Position numbers and translations under genes: made by a program | Virus record (IMG/VR): IMGVR_UViG_3300027763_000037 | Location: 1-64,000 of that record | From: a virus | Length of the DNA: 64,000 bases | Direction: 5' to 3' (one strand) | The notes under the pieces: model-generated | What the model was told of the DNA's origin: nothing | The model's database searches: none | What the model saw: only the letters and a program-made list of their open reading frames with translations | Shown: positions 37,169 through 45,909 of the stretch, in pieces | How the letters are laid out: every line of letters begins with the position of its first letter | Position numbering within the stretch: the stretch's first letter is position 1

Positions 37169-37954
37169 CTAGTAACCAGTTGTTGGAGGGACAACATTAT
37201 CACGAATTGCGTCTTCATTATACTGTTGCCATGCTTTTTTAAAATCTTCTCGTTCATTTAATGTCTTTGAGTAGTTTGCCCTTGCTTCACCATTTTTAAC
37301 TGGATCAATTGGATTAGTTAGTCCAGTAAATCTGTAGTTGCTGGTTGGGCAATAGTCAAGACTTAAAATTTCCAGAAACTCTCCTTCTTTCCAATTTCTT
37401 TGTGGTCTCCAGTGAATCTGATTTACAGCAGAAAAAATAATTGTTTGTCCAGGAGCAAGTGAGTATGTTTTGCCATCAATGATTAGGTCCCACACAATGT
37501 TGGAACCAAAATTGGTGTTTACTGTAATGAGGTTTTCATCTGCGTCAATGTGTGGCGGTAGCATTGGGTTATTTTTGCCCTCAGAAAAATCTAAGTTGTA
37601 TTCAATATAATTATAGTGGCAAAGAGCAATGTCTCCATTATAGAGTGGCTTAACAACATTATCAACTTTTTCTTCAATATGTTTTGGCATTATAAATTCA
37701 ATAAGTTGTCTAGACATATGAGTAATATTTTTTGGTCTAAATCTTCCTGCAGGAGTTGGATCTTCTTCATGCTGCTCATTTGGTCTATAAAATACTGGCT
37801 CAAGAGATTTTCCGTGATCAAAAATTGCACGAAGTTCTTCTGCATCTTCTAAAGTATAAATATCATCTGCATAAAATGGAAGTTCTTTGTTATATTTTTC
37901 CATTGTTGTTAGATATTGGTGCATTGGAGCGTTTTCTCTTTGTTGATTTTCCAT
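37169..37954 (-). CDS. 2OG-Fe(II)-type oxygenase, triplet member 1
   Basis: The 261-aa protein shares with the next two genes a compact core: LPPHIDADENLITV (HxD), VWDLIIDGKTYSLAPGQTII and NQIHWRPQRNWKEGEFLEIL, with the distal His and Arg in HWRP. This is a double-stranded beta-helix iron enzyme. The HWRP-type ending is different from the P4H copies at 10838 and 22186. It ends in a separate helical extension. Confidence 0.72.
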   Translation of the reverse strand: MENQQRENAPMHQYLTTMEKYNKELPFYADDIYTLEDAEELRAIFDHGKSLEPVFYRPNEQHEEDPTPAGRFRPKNITHMSRQLIEFIMPKHIEEKVDNVVKPLYNGDIALCHYNYIEYNLDFSEGKNNPMLPPHIDADENLITVNTNFGSNIVWDLIIDGKTYSLAPGQTIIFSAVNQIHWRPQRNWKEGEFLEILSLDYCPTSNYRFTGLTNPIDPVKNGEARANYSKTLNEREDFKKAWQQYNEDAIRDNVVPPTTGY

Positions 37955-37957
37955 TTT

Positions 37958-38698
37958 TTATCCTCTTGTCTCGTTTTGTTTAATGCTTTGCTCTGCTTCA
38001 ATTCTGTTTCTTTCTTGCTCAAAACTATTATTACTTTCTTTATTTTGATATCTCATGGTGTCTGTAGATCTTATATCAGAATTAGAAGTCCATGGCTCAT
38101 CATTTTTTGACCACTCAGTCCATCTTTCTAATCCTATACGTCTCATATTATTGATATGTTCTACTGTTAAAGGATCTTCCATTCCTACAACTTTAAAATG
38201 ACAGAATATCATTTCCATATATTCTCCATCAATAAACTCTCTAACTGGTCTCCAATGAACTTGATGTGTGCCAGAAAATGTTAGAGCCTGATTATCTTTT
38301 AATGTGTAGGTTGACTCGCTACCAGAATTATCTACAGTTACGCCCCAGTCCATATTTGCCTTTAATTGTATGTCTAGTGTTATTCTTGGTGAATCAAATG
38401 CTTCGTCTGTATGAGGAAACAGCAAAGGCCAGTATGTATATTTTTGACAATTTGATTTTGTCTTTTCATATCTAGAAAAGTTGTACTCTGATAAAACTAC
38501 TTGTCTTCCATACATGTTACTAACTAGGTCTTCAAGTTTCTTTTCAATTTCTTTAGGAAGTTCTATATGCCACGTATTATATCCAAGGCTTTTTACAAAG
38601 TCTGTTTCTTTTGTTGATGAAACTATATTGTATATATCAGAAATTTCTTTTTCTGTAAATACTGTTTTTACTACTACATTTGCCAATTTATTTAACAT
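37958..38698 (-). CDS. 2OG-Fe(II)-type oxygenase, triplet member 2
   Basis: ATG 38698 is chosen, as it overlaps the upstream stop and leaves the shared domain intact. The core is LFPHTDEAFDSPRITLDIQL, WGVTVDNSG, LKDNQALTFSGTHQVHWRPV and GEYMEMIFCHF. It keeps all Fe ligands (HxD ... H) and the Arg. A Gln/Asn/Glu-rich C-terminal tail (NNSFEQERNRIEAEQ) is unique to this copy. Confidence 0.7.
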   Translation of the reverse strand: MLNKLANVVVKTVFTEKEISDIYNIVSSTKETDFVKSLGYNTWHIELPKEIEKKLEDLVSNMYGRQVVLSEYNFSRYEKTKSNCQKYTYWPLLFPHTDEAFDSPRITLDIQLKANMDWGVTVDNSGSESTYTLKDNQALTFSGTHQVHWRPVREFIDGEYMEMIFCHFKVVGMEDPLTVEHINNMRRIGLERWTEWSKNDEPWTSNSDIRSTDTMRYQNKESNNSFEQERNRIEAEQSIKQNETRG

Positions 38699-39305
38699 GG
38701 TGTTCCCCATTTCTATTCTGTATTCCATTATAAATATTATTAATCTTTTTCCTATGACTTTCTTTTGTGTCAAGTCGTAAATCAAAATATAGCATTTTTA
38801 CATACTCTCCATCATTCCAAATCCTCTTTGGCCTATAGTGGCTATATTCTAAAGGCTTTAAAAATAATGCAGAATTATCTTTAATAAAATGTAGTTCATC
38901 GTCAACTCCTATTGCCCAGTCTACTGTAGATTCTAACTGATAGTCTAGTATTAGAGAAGCCTTTCCTCCATCATAATGTGGGGCTAAGTCTGGAGTTCCA
39001 AATTTTGGATTATACTCTCCGTAAGTAACTGTATCATTCATTAAAACATATTCATTATTAGATTCTTTATCATTAACAATTGCATATATTTTTTCAATAA
39101 TATTTATAGGTATTTGAATTCCAGAGCATGTGGATCTTCCAAGTTGCTCTTGAATTTTTACTATTGTATCTACATAGGTATATTGACCATGGACTTCATC
39201 TATCCATTCAACATGCTCTCTCTTTGAGAGTTGCTCACTTATTGCCTGCTTCAGTTGGGCAACCTCTTCTTTAGAAAATACATTTTCAATGACTAATGAG
39301 TTCAT
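38688..39305 (-). CDS. 2OG-Fe(II)-type oxygenase, triplet member 3
   Basis: The 205-aa protein has APHYDGGKASLILDYQLEST (HxD), VDWAIGVDDELHFIKDNSAL and EYSHYRPKRIWNDGEYVKML. HYRP replaces HWRP. Its ATG is six bases from a TATAAT box (39317-39312), so a leaderless transcript should cover all three oxygenase genes. Confidence 0.7.
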   Translation of the reverse strand: MNSLVIENVFSKEEVAQLKQAISEQLSKREHVEWIDEVHGQYTYVDTIVKIQEQLGRSTCSGIQIPINIIEKIYAIVNDKESNNEYVLMNDTVTYGEYNPKFGTPDLAPHYDGGKASLILDYQLESTVDWAIGVDDELHFIKDNSALFLKPLEYSHYRPKRIWNDGEYVKMLYFDLRLDTKESHRKKINNIYNGIQNRNGEHHVK

Positions 39306-39311
39306 AGTTCT

Positions 39312-39317
39312 ATTATA
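39312..39317 (-). promoter_or_regulatory. -10 box TATAAT for oxygenase triplet, leaderless
   Basis: TATAAT lies exactly six bases before ATG 39305, and overlaps the stop codon of the gene at 39313. No ribosome site fits between them. Confidence 0.6.
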
Positions 39318-39597
39318 CCTTATCCACTAATTGTTCTAAAATAGACATTTCTATGACAGCAAGCCTCACCTTTGAGTTCCCCTCGCCAAGGGCAATAACA
39401 ATGGCTGGATCATTGCCATTTCTAATAGCATCAGTAGTGGCCTTTGCCCAAACCTCTTTATTTAAAGTAAAGGACTTTCCAACTTCTTTAAAGTCAACTG
39501 TAAAGTTTCCCCAGGTGGCATCTCCTTTATGTGTGCCACGGCCAGAGTTCTTATGCTGTTTAGCACCTATTCTCTTGGACTCACTCTTCTCTGTCAT
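39313..39597 (-). CDS. PD-(D/E)xK Holliday-junction-resolvase-like nuclease
   Basis: ATG 39597 (MTEKSESKRI) gives 94 aa. The segment RIGAKQHKNSGRGTHKGDAT then WGNFTVDFKEVGKSFTL has the GDA and VDFK residues of a compact PD-(D/E)xK nuclease active site. Small single-domain nucleases of this type in phages resolve junctions or nick DNA. It is in the replication operon, with RecA and the polymerase. Confidence 0.72.
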   Translation of the reverse strand: MTEKSESKRIGAKQHKNSGRGTHKGDATWGNFTVDFKEVGKSFTLNKEVWAKATTDAIRNGNDPAIVIALGEGNSKVRLAVIEMSILEQLVDKV

Positions 39598-39757
39598 TGC
39601 CCTTCCATTTCTGCTTACCAAATTTAACGGTACTTAGATGCTTATCTTTACACATCCAAGTCATCTCTTTAGTTTCTGCATAAAGCCTTAATGTTTTTAC
39701 TTCTATCTTACATGTATGGCAAACAAATTTACCTTGATAAATTGTATAGTTAGGCAC
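39581..39757 (-). CDS. 58-aa zinc-ribbon protein, GTG start
   Basis: MPNYTIYQGKFVCHTCKIEV continues with KTLRLYAETKEMTWMCKDKH. The CHTC pair plus a later C and H form a single zinc site. The GTG at 39757 overlaps the recA stop and its 3' end overlaps the next gene. It probably binds DNA. Confidence 0.6.
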   Translation of the reverse strand: MPNYTIYQGKFVCHTCKIEVKTLRLYAETKEMTWMCKDKHLSTVKFGKQKWKGNDREE

Positions 39758-40760
39758 TTAGTTTAGCCTTGATTGATTCTTGCAAATCAAGATCCTCTCT
39801 TACACGATTAACAAATGCTTCTTTGCCCTGGACTTTTGAGCCGTCAGGAAGGATATACCAAGCACCTGTGCGTTCTACAATGCCATTTAGTTCAGCAGTA
39901 GTAACAAGATCACCGATGGTGTCAAGACCAATATCGTCACCTCTAAAATAAAAATCATACTCGCCAGATTGAAACCCTGGGGAGGTTTTTGAGAACTGGA
40001 GTTCCCACTTAATAGTTCTACCAATTTTTTCTTCAATTAGTTTATCTCCTACCTTGATCTTGCCCTTAATTGCTTGATTGTCTGACTCTGAAGAAAAGAG
40101 TTTAACAATACATGAGGAATAAAACTTAGTAGCCTGACCACCAGAAGGCTGCTGGCTAGTATACATAGCATTAATATTGTTACGAGACTGAGAAATAAGA
40201 ACAAGCAGAGTTGGCTTAACCTTATTGTTTGCATAGTTAAGCATTTTCCATGCGTTACTAAAGTCACGGGATTCGGCTCCAATCTGTTTAGTGTTTTCTA
40301 ATGCCTTCATTTCATCTGTATCTTTTTCAAAATAGATTGCAGGAAGCATTGATGTAATAGAGTCTACCACAATTAGGTCTACTCCAGCATTCATTAGTCC
40401 AACGCCAACATCTACCATGTCACTAATAGTTCTTGCTTGTGAGTAGATTAGTTTTTCTGGATCTACCCCAAGAGTTCTAGCCCAGTCTTCTGAGTATGAC
40501 ATTTCTGAATCAATCCACGCACACAGTTTACCTTCGGCTTGTGCTAGAGCAATCATCTGAAGGCACATAGAAGACTTTGCAGAGGACTTAGAGCCCCAGA
40601 TAAGAACTTGTCTACCATAAGGAAGACCTCCACCTAGTGCACGGTTTAGGCCATAACTAGGTGTTGGCTGATACTCATAGTTAACACCTACCCCGCTACC
40701 TAATTTCTTTCTTAATTTAGGATCAAGTTGTGCTAACGCTTCTTCTATACTAACTGACAT
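39750..40760 (-). CDS. recA: RecA-like recombinase
   Basis: ATG 40760 has a GGAGG ribosome site in the end of dnaE. The 336-aa protein has the RecA core: PSYGLNRALGGGLPYGRQVL, Walker A WGSKSSAKSS (56-64), a Walker B strand LIVVDSITSML and the LVLISQSRNN region equivalent to L2 start. The Walker A Lys and Ser are kept, but SKSSAKSS replaces the bacterial PESSGKTT. A C-terminal lid is present. It should form filaments for strand exchange in phage recombination or replication. Confidence 0.92.
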   Translation of the reverse strand: MSVSIEEALAQLDPKLRKKLGSGVGVNYEYQPTPSYGLNRALGGGLPYGRQVLIWGSKSSAKSSMCLQMIALAQAEGKLCAWIDSEMSYSEDWARTLGVDPEKLIYSQARTISDMVDVGVGLMNAGVDLIVVDSITSMLPAIYFEKDTDEMKALENTKQIGAESRDFSNAWKMLNYANNKVKPTLLVLISQSRNNINAMYTSQQPSGGQATKFYSSCIVKLFSSESDNQAIKGKIKVGDKLIEEKIGRTIKWELQFSKTSPGFQSGEYDFYFRGDDIGLDTIGDLVTTAELNGIVERTGAWYILPDGSKVQGKEAFVNRVREDLDLQESIKAKLSA

Positions 40761-43700
40761 GTACATCCTCCAATGTTACTGTTCCGTCTTTAGTCTTGCC
40801 AAAATCAAACTTGTATGACTTTCCTTCTTCGATGTGCATATACGCCTTTGCAAAAGATGTAGGGAAAACTGTAATAGAGTGTAGGTCTCTGCTTGTGTCT
40901 GCAAGTGTAAGAGATGCCATCTTCTTTCCAGCCTTTGTGATCCTTGGTTTAAAAGATACAACAAACATTTCTTCATCAGTGTATGGTAGTTGCTTATAGC
41001 CTAAGAACTTAACAAGAGCGTTAGTTGATCCCTTTATCTCATCAGAAGGAACTGCAGAAACAATCCTATTGTCATTAACAAGAATGAGGTAAGTACGACC
41101 AGTCTCAATAGTGGTATTTTCATCATCAAATATGCCGACACTGCCAGTTTTGTCCAAAACTTCAACTCGTGACCATCCTGTTCCTCGTTTAATTGATTTT
41201 ACCATACCCATAAATATGTATGATCCCTTTTCTTCAAAGTCAACAATGTCCTGAATGAATGCATAGTAATGAGAAGGAATCGTAATATTAAACTCTGGAA
41301 GGTTTAAATATTCATACAGGTTTTCTTTAATTTCTGCATCATTTCTTGGATTATCATTAAATGTTGCTGCGCCTATGGCATTCAGTGCTTGTAGTGCACG
41401 GCTGTTTACTCCGTTACCTTTAGTAAAGGTGAATTCTTCAAGTTCTTTGTACGAACCAAATGGTCGTGATTCAATATATCTTTGACCAATCTTGTCAGAT
41501 ATGAACTTGATAGCACTGAGCCCGAACCGAATGCCCTTACCCTCAATCTTAAAATCAATATCCGAATCGTTAATATGAGGTAGTTTGATGCTAATCCCCA
41601 TTCTTTTTGCTTCAATAAGATATTCAGTTCTTGCATCTTTATCCTTTTCATTTTTTAATATTGAGTACATGAACTCTAGTGGGTAATGATACTTTAACCA
41701 CGCCGTCCAATACGAGAGCGTAGAGTAAGCAACCGCATGAGACTTGTTGAACGAGTATCCCGCATGCGCTTCAAAGTCATGCCATAGATCACGAGCCGTA
41801 TTGGGACTAATATAGGCAGAAGCACCATTGACAAATTTGTCTTTGAATACATCAAACTCTTTAGCATCCTTCTTCTTTCCAATGATCTTTCTAACTTTAT
41901 CTGCTTCCGACATGGACATTTGTCCAAGGTGTACGCATGCTTGCATAACTTGTTCCTGGTAAAGAATACAGCCATAAGTGTCCTCCGTAAATTCTTTTAG
42001 TATTTGATGGATATATGATATGTTTTTGCGACCATGCTTTCTGTCAACATATTCTTTTCCAATAGTATTCATTGCTCCTGGGCGAACAAGAGCATTAGAT
42101 GCTGCCAGTTCATCAAGGTTTTTTACGCCCATCTTAACAAGAAGGTTTGTGTATGGTGCTGCTTCACACTGAAACACACCCTTTGTATATCCATCAGATA
42201 ACATCTGATAAACATTTGCATCGTCCATCTTAATCTTAAGAAGATCTATTTTCTTTCCATCTCGTTCTTTAATGATATCAATAGTGTCTTTTAATACAGA
42301 TAATGTTTTTAATCCTAATGCATCAATCTTTATAAGCCCGATGCGTTCAGCCTCTTCCATGTCGACGCCAACAACAGGTATACGTTCATCAGACCCAGTA
42401 GAAGATCTCGTTTCCAACGGAGCAAACCTAAAAATCGGATCTTTGCTAGTGACCACACCAGCAGCGTGTATGCCAGTACCACGAATACGACCACGTAATT
42501 GTTCACCATAGACCTCCACCTCTGGATATTTTTCTCTAAACTCTCTTGTTGATTTTGATGTGCAATAATCATCCCAAGAATCAACTGTCTTTAAAACCTT
42601 GTTAACATCTGATAACGGAATATTTAAAACTCGTGAAACATCTCTAACAATGCCTTTACCAGTAAACTGTAAGAATGTTGCAATTGATGCAACATGTCGA
42701 TACTGTCTAACTAGATAGTCTTTTACTTCTTCACGACGAGTATCTTGAATATCAGTATCAATATCTGGAAAGTCATTACGTTCTGGGTTAATAAATCGGA
42801 AGAAAAGAAGTTTATGCTGTATAGGATCGATATCAGTAATTCTTAGAGCATAGCAAACCAAAGATCCAGCAGCAGAGCCACGGCCTGGGCCAACCATGAT
42901 CTCTTCTTTCTTAGCCCAGTTGATCATGTTACTTACAACAAGGAAGTATGGAGCAAACTTTTTATCCTTAATAATCTGCAACTCTTCTTCAAGTCTATCA
43001 AGGTACTCTTGGTTCTCTGACAAACCTCGTTCTGCCAAACCTTCCATAGCAATCTTTGCAAGTTCTTTGTCAGGACTCTTATACTGTACTGGTAGTAAGT
43101 TTAATCCTTCTTGAATATCATAGTCTTCTACTGTATCTGCTAATAGGAGTGTGTTTGAGTATATGTCTTCTCTGTCAATACCCTGCAATACCATCGCTGC
43201 TTTCATTTCTTCATAAGACAAAAGATGAATATCAAACTTGTTAAATGTAATCTGACGATCTTCACCATATAGATAGTCAAGTCGCTTCATCATATCTGGC
43301 TGTTTCTTGGACTTATCATATGTTGTATCTTTTTGAATCTTTGCATGAGTATTCATAAGAAGTTTAAACTCTTGAATCTCTATCTGAGACTTATCTGCAT
43401 GGTGACAGTCTGGAGTTACGATAGCCTTAATTCCAAACTCATCTGCTAAATCAAGAAGATGCTTGTTAATATGAGGTTCGTTATGTGGCATTACTTCAAT
43501 ATAATAGTCTTTACCAAATTTTTCTTGGAACCAGGATATATATTTCTTTGCAAGTGCAAACTCTTCTTCTTCAAGTGCTTTAACCAAAACACTGCTTGGA
43601 CAAGCAGAAGAAACAATAATACCTTCTTTATACTTATCCAATATTTCAAAATCGAATCTTGGCTTCTTAAAGAAACCATCTGTCCAAGATAGTTCGCTAA

Positions 43701-44025
43701 TCTTGTTTAAATTTTCTAAACCAATTTTATTCTTGGCTAGAAGGATAATGTGATTATAGACAAGATCTTGCTGACCTTCTCTTTCAGACTTATCTCTTGT
43801 ATCAGATATGTCTGCACACATGTATCCTTCTAGACCGAGAATCGGCTTAATGCCCTTTGCTTTTGCAACTCGGTACAGTTCCCGATGCCCAGACAATGTT
43901 CCGTGATCAGTGATAGCCAATGCTGGCATATCAAGACCAACTGCTCGGTCTACTAATTCTTCTGGAGTAGCAATCCCATCAAACAAACTAAAATGGGTAT
44001 GGACATGTAAGCCTACGTAGTTCAT
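40750..44025 (-). CDS. dnaE: DNA polymerase III alpha subunit
   Basis: The 1091-aa protein has a PHP domain at the N terminus (VGLHVHTHFSLFDGIATPEE ... ITDHGTLSGH), then the Pol C palm with GPGRGSAAGSLVCYAL and FPDIDTDIQD (catalytic Asp residues), the thumb and fingers (YQEQVMQACVHLGQMSMSEA), a tandem HhH, and an OB-fold domain (SYIFMGMVKSIKRGTGWSRV). It is near full length for DnaE1. It replicates the phage genome; no PolA-type gene is seen in this window. PHP residues for proofreading are kept. Confidence 0.97.
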   Translation of the reverse strand: MNYVGLHVHTHFSLFDGIATPEELVDRAVGLDMPALAITDHGTLSGHRELYRVAKAKGIKPILGLEGYMCADISDTRDKSEREGQQDLVYNHIILLAKNKIGLENLNKISELSWTDGFFKKPRFDFEILDKYKEGIIVSSACPSSVLVKALEEEEFALAKKYISWFQEKFGKDYYIEVMPHNEPHINKHLLDLADEFGIKAIVTPDCHHADKSQIEIQEFKLLMNTHAKIQKDTTYDKSKKQPDMMKRLDYLYGEDRQITFNKFDIHLLSYEEMKAAMVLQGIDREDIYSNTLLLADTVEDYDIQEGLNLLPVQYKSPDKELAKIAMEGLAERGLSENQEYLDRLEEELQIIKDKKFAPYFLVVSNMINWAKKEEIMVGPGRGSAAGSLVCYALRITDIDPIQHKLLFFRFINPERNDFPDIDTDIQDTRREEVKDYLVRQYRHVASIATFLQFTGKGIVRDVSRVLNIPLSDVNKVLKTVDSWDDYCTSKSTREFREKYPEVEVYGEQLRGRIRGTGIHAAGVVTSKDPIFRFAPLETRSSTGSDERIPVVGVDMEEAERIGLIKIDALGLKTLSVLKDTIDIIKERDGKKIDLLKIKMDDANVYQMLSDGYTKGVFQCEAAPYTNLLVKMGVKNLDELAASNALVRPGAMNTIGKEYVDRKHGRKNISYIHQILKEFTEDTYGCILYQEQVMQACVHLGQMSMSEADKVRKIIGKKKDAKEFDVFKDKFVNGASAYISPNTARDLWHDFEAHAGYSFNKSHAVAYSTLSYWTAWLKYHYPLEFMYSILKNEKDKDARTEYLIEAKRMGISIKLPHINDSDIDFKIEGKGIRFGLSAIKFISDKIGQRYIESRPFGSYKELEEFTFTKGNGVNSRALQALNAIGAATFNDNPRNDAEIKENLYEYLNLPEFNITIPSHYYAFIQDIVDFEEKGSYIFMGMVKSIKRGTGWSRVEVLDKTGSVGIFDDENTTIETGRTYLILVNDNRIVSAVPSDEIKGSTNALVKFLGYKQLPYTDEEMFVVSFKPRITKAGKKMASLTLADTSRDLHSITVFPTSFAKAYMHIEEGKSYKFDFGKTKDGTVTLEDVHVS

Positions 44026-44026
44026 A

Positions 44027-44683
44027 TTACCAATCAGCGTTGGTTGATGAAGTTACAGATGGACTGTCAAAGCCCAAATAAAATGCTTCCTGCTCAGCAT
44101 AAGGAATCTTCTTTAGTGCTGACTCAAGAGGATAAGGCTCAACTGTTCCCCAGTTAAATGGTTCCTTATCTGGTGCTGATGGAATCAATGTGTAATTTGT
44201 TTCAGTTCCCTGACCATTACGCTTTAACTTCCATAGTACATTTGAGATGCTTCCTGTTTCAAGAGCATACTCACGAATTGTATTAAATGATGACTGCTTG
44301 CTGATACCCATTGACCAGATTGCAACATATGGTGCTTCGATACCGTCATCTACAAGAACGTTACAATAGAAACGAAGACGACCTCTCCAGCCAGCCTTTG
44401 GATCTTTACGGTGCATTTCTTCTGCCCAGTCACGTCCTTCTGTGTCCATAGTGTCTACAGCCTTGCGCTTATAGTCCTTTGGATTAACGTGCTCCTTAAC
44501 AACTAGTGCAAGTCCACGCTTTTCATTATAGTTTGCAGAGTCCTCATCAAGTTCTTCAATGAATCGGATCTTTACTGATTGGCCATCGGCAAGTTTAAGC
44601 CACTTTACCTTTGGTCCTGACTCGTCATACTTTGGCTTGTCGAGCAGGGCATTGATTGCTTTTAGTCCCTTTACTACGCTCAT
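44027..44683 (-). CDS. ssDNA-binding protein-like (gp32-type)
   Basis: The 218-aa protein lies between primase and polymerase. It has a basic N-terminal part (GPKVKWLKLADGQSVKIRFI) that resembles an OB strand pair, an aromatic-rich middle (WRGRLRFYCNVLVDDGIEAP) and an end in SVTSSTNADW. The acidic-aromatic tail fits an SSB partner-binding tip. Homology to named SSBs is not visible by eye; the call rests on position, composition and fold pattern. Confidence 0.6.
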   Translation of the reverse strand: MSVVKGLKAINALLDKPKYDESGPKVKWLKLADGQSVKIRFIEELDEDSANYNEKRGLALVVKEHVNPKDYKRKAVDTMDTEGRDWAEEMHRKDPKAGWRGRLRFYCNVLVDDGIEAPYVAIWSMGISKQSSFNTIREYALETGSISNVLWKLKRNGQGTETNYTLIPSAPDKEPFNWGTVEPYPLESALKKIPYAEQEAFYLGFDSPSVTSSTNADW

Positions 44684-44707
44684 ATTATTCTCCTTTGTGT
44701 TGTTGTA

Positions 44708-45652
44708 TTAGTTTAGCATAAGTGATATGGAGTTGTCAAATCGAAACTCTAAGTTTTTTATTGATTCATCATCCATATCACCTATGTCTTTATATTTGCT
44801 ATTAAGTTGTATAACGGAAACACGAGATCCAAGTTTTTCAATTATCCTGTCTTTCATATTTCCTCCTGCTTCATCGTTATCAGCAACAACAATAATGTTA
44901 TTGAAATACTTCTGAAGCAATTCTATTTGTGAGTTTGATACGTTAGCGCCAAGGGTAGCAACGGCTGGTAGACCAACTTGGTCAAGCCTCATAACATCAA
45001 AAGATGATTCTACCACATAGACTCTATCTGCTGTCTTGACTCTGTGTAGATTAAATAATGTTTTTGATTTTGGAAGTCCTGGAGTATTCTTAAATTCTTT
45101 GCCTTCGATTGATCTGCCAACAAAACCTAAAGGAATTCCATCTGGGCTATGTACTGGAACAGTTACCATGTCTTGCTTTTCTGAATATCCTAATGAGAAC
45201 TTTATGCAAGAAGGCTTTTCAATTTTTCTATATGTGAAATAGTTCCTTGCTCTTTCTGAGGCAACAAGATTATTGTGCAGTCTTTTAATAATTAACTCAT
45301 CAAATGTTTTGTACTGCTCTTCTTTTATAAGAGCCTTGTCGATCTCTGTAGTAATATTTGTTAATTTTTCTTTGCTCTTAATAAATCTAGCAGACTCAAA
45401 ATAAGTTCTACCAGAGGTATGCATTACAAGTTCAATCAGGTCTGCAGATTTTTGGCAAGAAAAACAAAAAAACATTCCGCTATCTTTTTGAACCTCTCCT
45501 GCTGGTGTTCTATGGTTATTATGAAATGGACAAAATATTATAAAGTCTGCATCAAGTTCTGACTCAACGTCTATACCAGATCCTGCGAGAACTCTTCTAA
45601 CTTGTTCTTTACTGTATAAATCGCCTTTGATCCGTCTATTCCTTCTATCCAT
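44708..45652 (-). CDS. dnaG: DNA primase (DnaG-like)
   Basis: The 314-aa protein has the CHC2 zinc finger (CPFHNNHRTP at 41-44 and CFSC at 63-66) and the TOPRIM core with VYVVESSFDVMRL (Glu) and IIVVADNDEAGGNM (DxD). It lacks the C-terminal helicase-binding domain of DnaG, so coupling to the DnaB-like helicase must be different. It makes RNA primers for lagging-strand synthesis. Its N terminus overlaps the previous gene by 82 bases. Confidence 0.9.
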   Translation of the reverse strand: MDRRNRRIKGDLYSKEQVRRVLAGSGIDVESELDADFIIFCPFHNNHRTPAGEVQKDSGMFFCFSCQKSADLIELVMHTSGRTYFESARFIKSKEKLTNITTEIDKALIKEEQYKTFDELIIKRLHNNLVASERARNYFTYRKIEKPSCIKFSLGYSEKQDMVTVPVHSPDGIPLGFVGRSIEGKEFKNTPGLPKSKTLFNLHRVKTADRVYVVESSFDVMRLDQVGLPAVATLGANVSNSQIELLQKYFNNIIVVADNDEAGGNMKDRIIEKLGSRVSVIQLNSKYKDIGDMDDESIKNLEFRFDNSISLMLN

Positions 45653-45897
45653 TCGCTTTGTCTTCTTCCCGTATATACTCCGTGTATTGATATCTCAAAT
45701 TCAAAATACTTCTTGTTCTCATTATAGTCTATCGTAAAATCTATGTCTATGTCAAGTCTTGGCACATATCCACTAAGTCTCATTTCTGAGATGATTAGTC
45801 TTTTGTACTCAGCCCTAAGTCTTCCTATGGCTGATTCATCATGGATGATTCCACTAAGGTTAAACCTTTTAATCGCCTTGTGATGATAATTTGACAT
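45571..45897 (-). CDS. Hypothetical 108-aa protein
   Basis: An alpha/beta protein, with GRLRAEYKRLIISEMRLSGY then DIDIDFTIDYNENKKYFEFE. The symmetric strand pair suggests a small beta-sheet. It sits between helicase and primase in the replication operon, with a -10 box (45903-45908) five bases before its ATG. No family is recognised. Confidence 0.55.
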   Translation of the reverse strand: MSNYHHKAIKRFNLSGIIHDESAIGRLRAEYKRLIISEMRLSGYVPRLDIDIDFTIDYNENKKYFEFEISIHGVYTGRRQSEWIEGIDGSKAIYTVKNKLEEFSQDLV

Positions 45898-45902
45898 ATC
45901 AT

Positions 45903-45908
45903 ATTATA
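45903..45908 (-). promoter_or_regulatory. -10 box TATAAT inside the replication operon
   Basis: TATAAT lies five bases before ATG 45897, with little room for a leader. It would give the primase-polymerase-recA part its own transcript. The previous gene's stop is adjacent. Confidence 0.5.
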
Positions 45909-45909
45909 A

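Noticed and set aside
40049-43692. Various frames of 60-90 aa within recA and dnaE
   Set aside because: Shadows of the real genes. They lack ribosome sites and overlap essential, well-conserved coding DNA.
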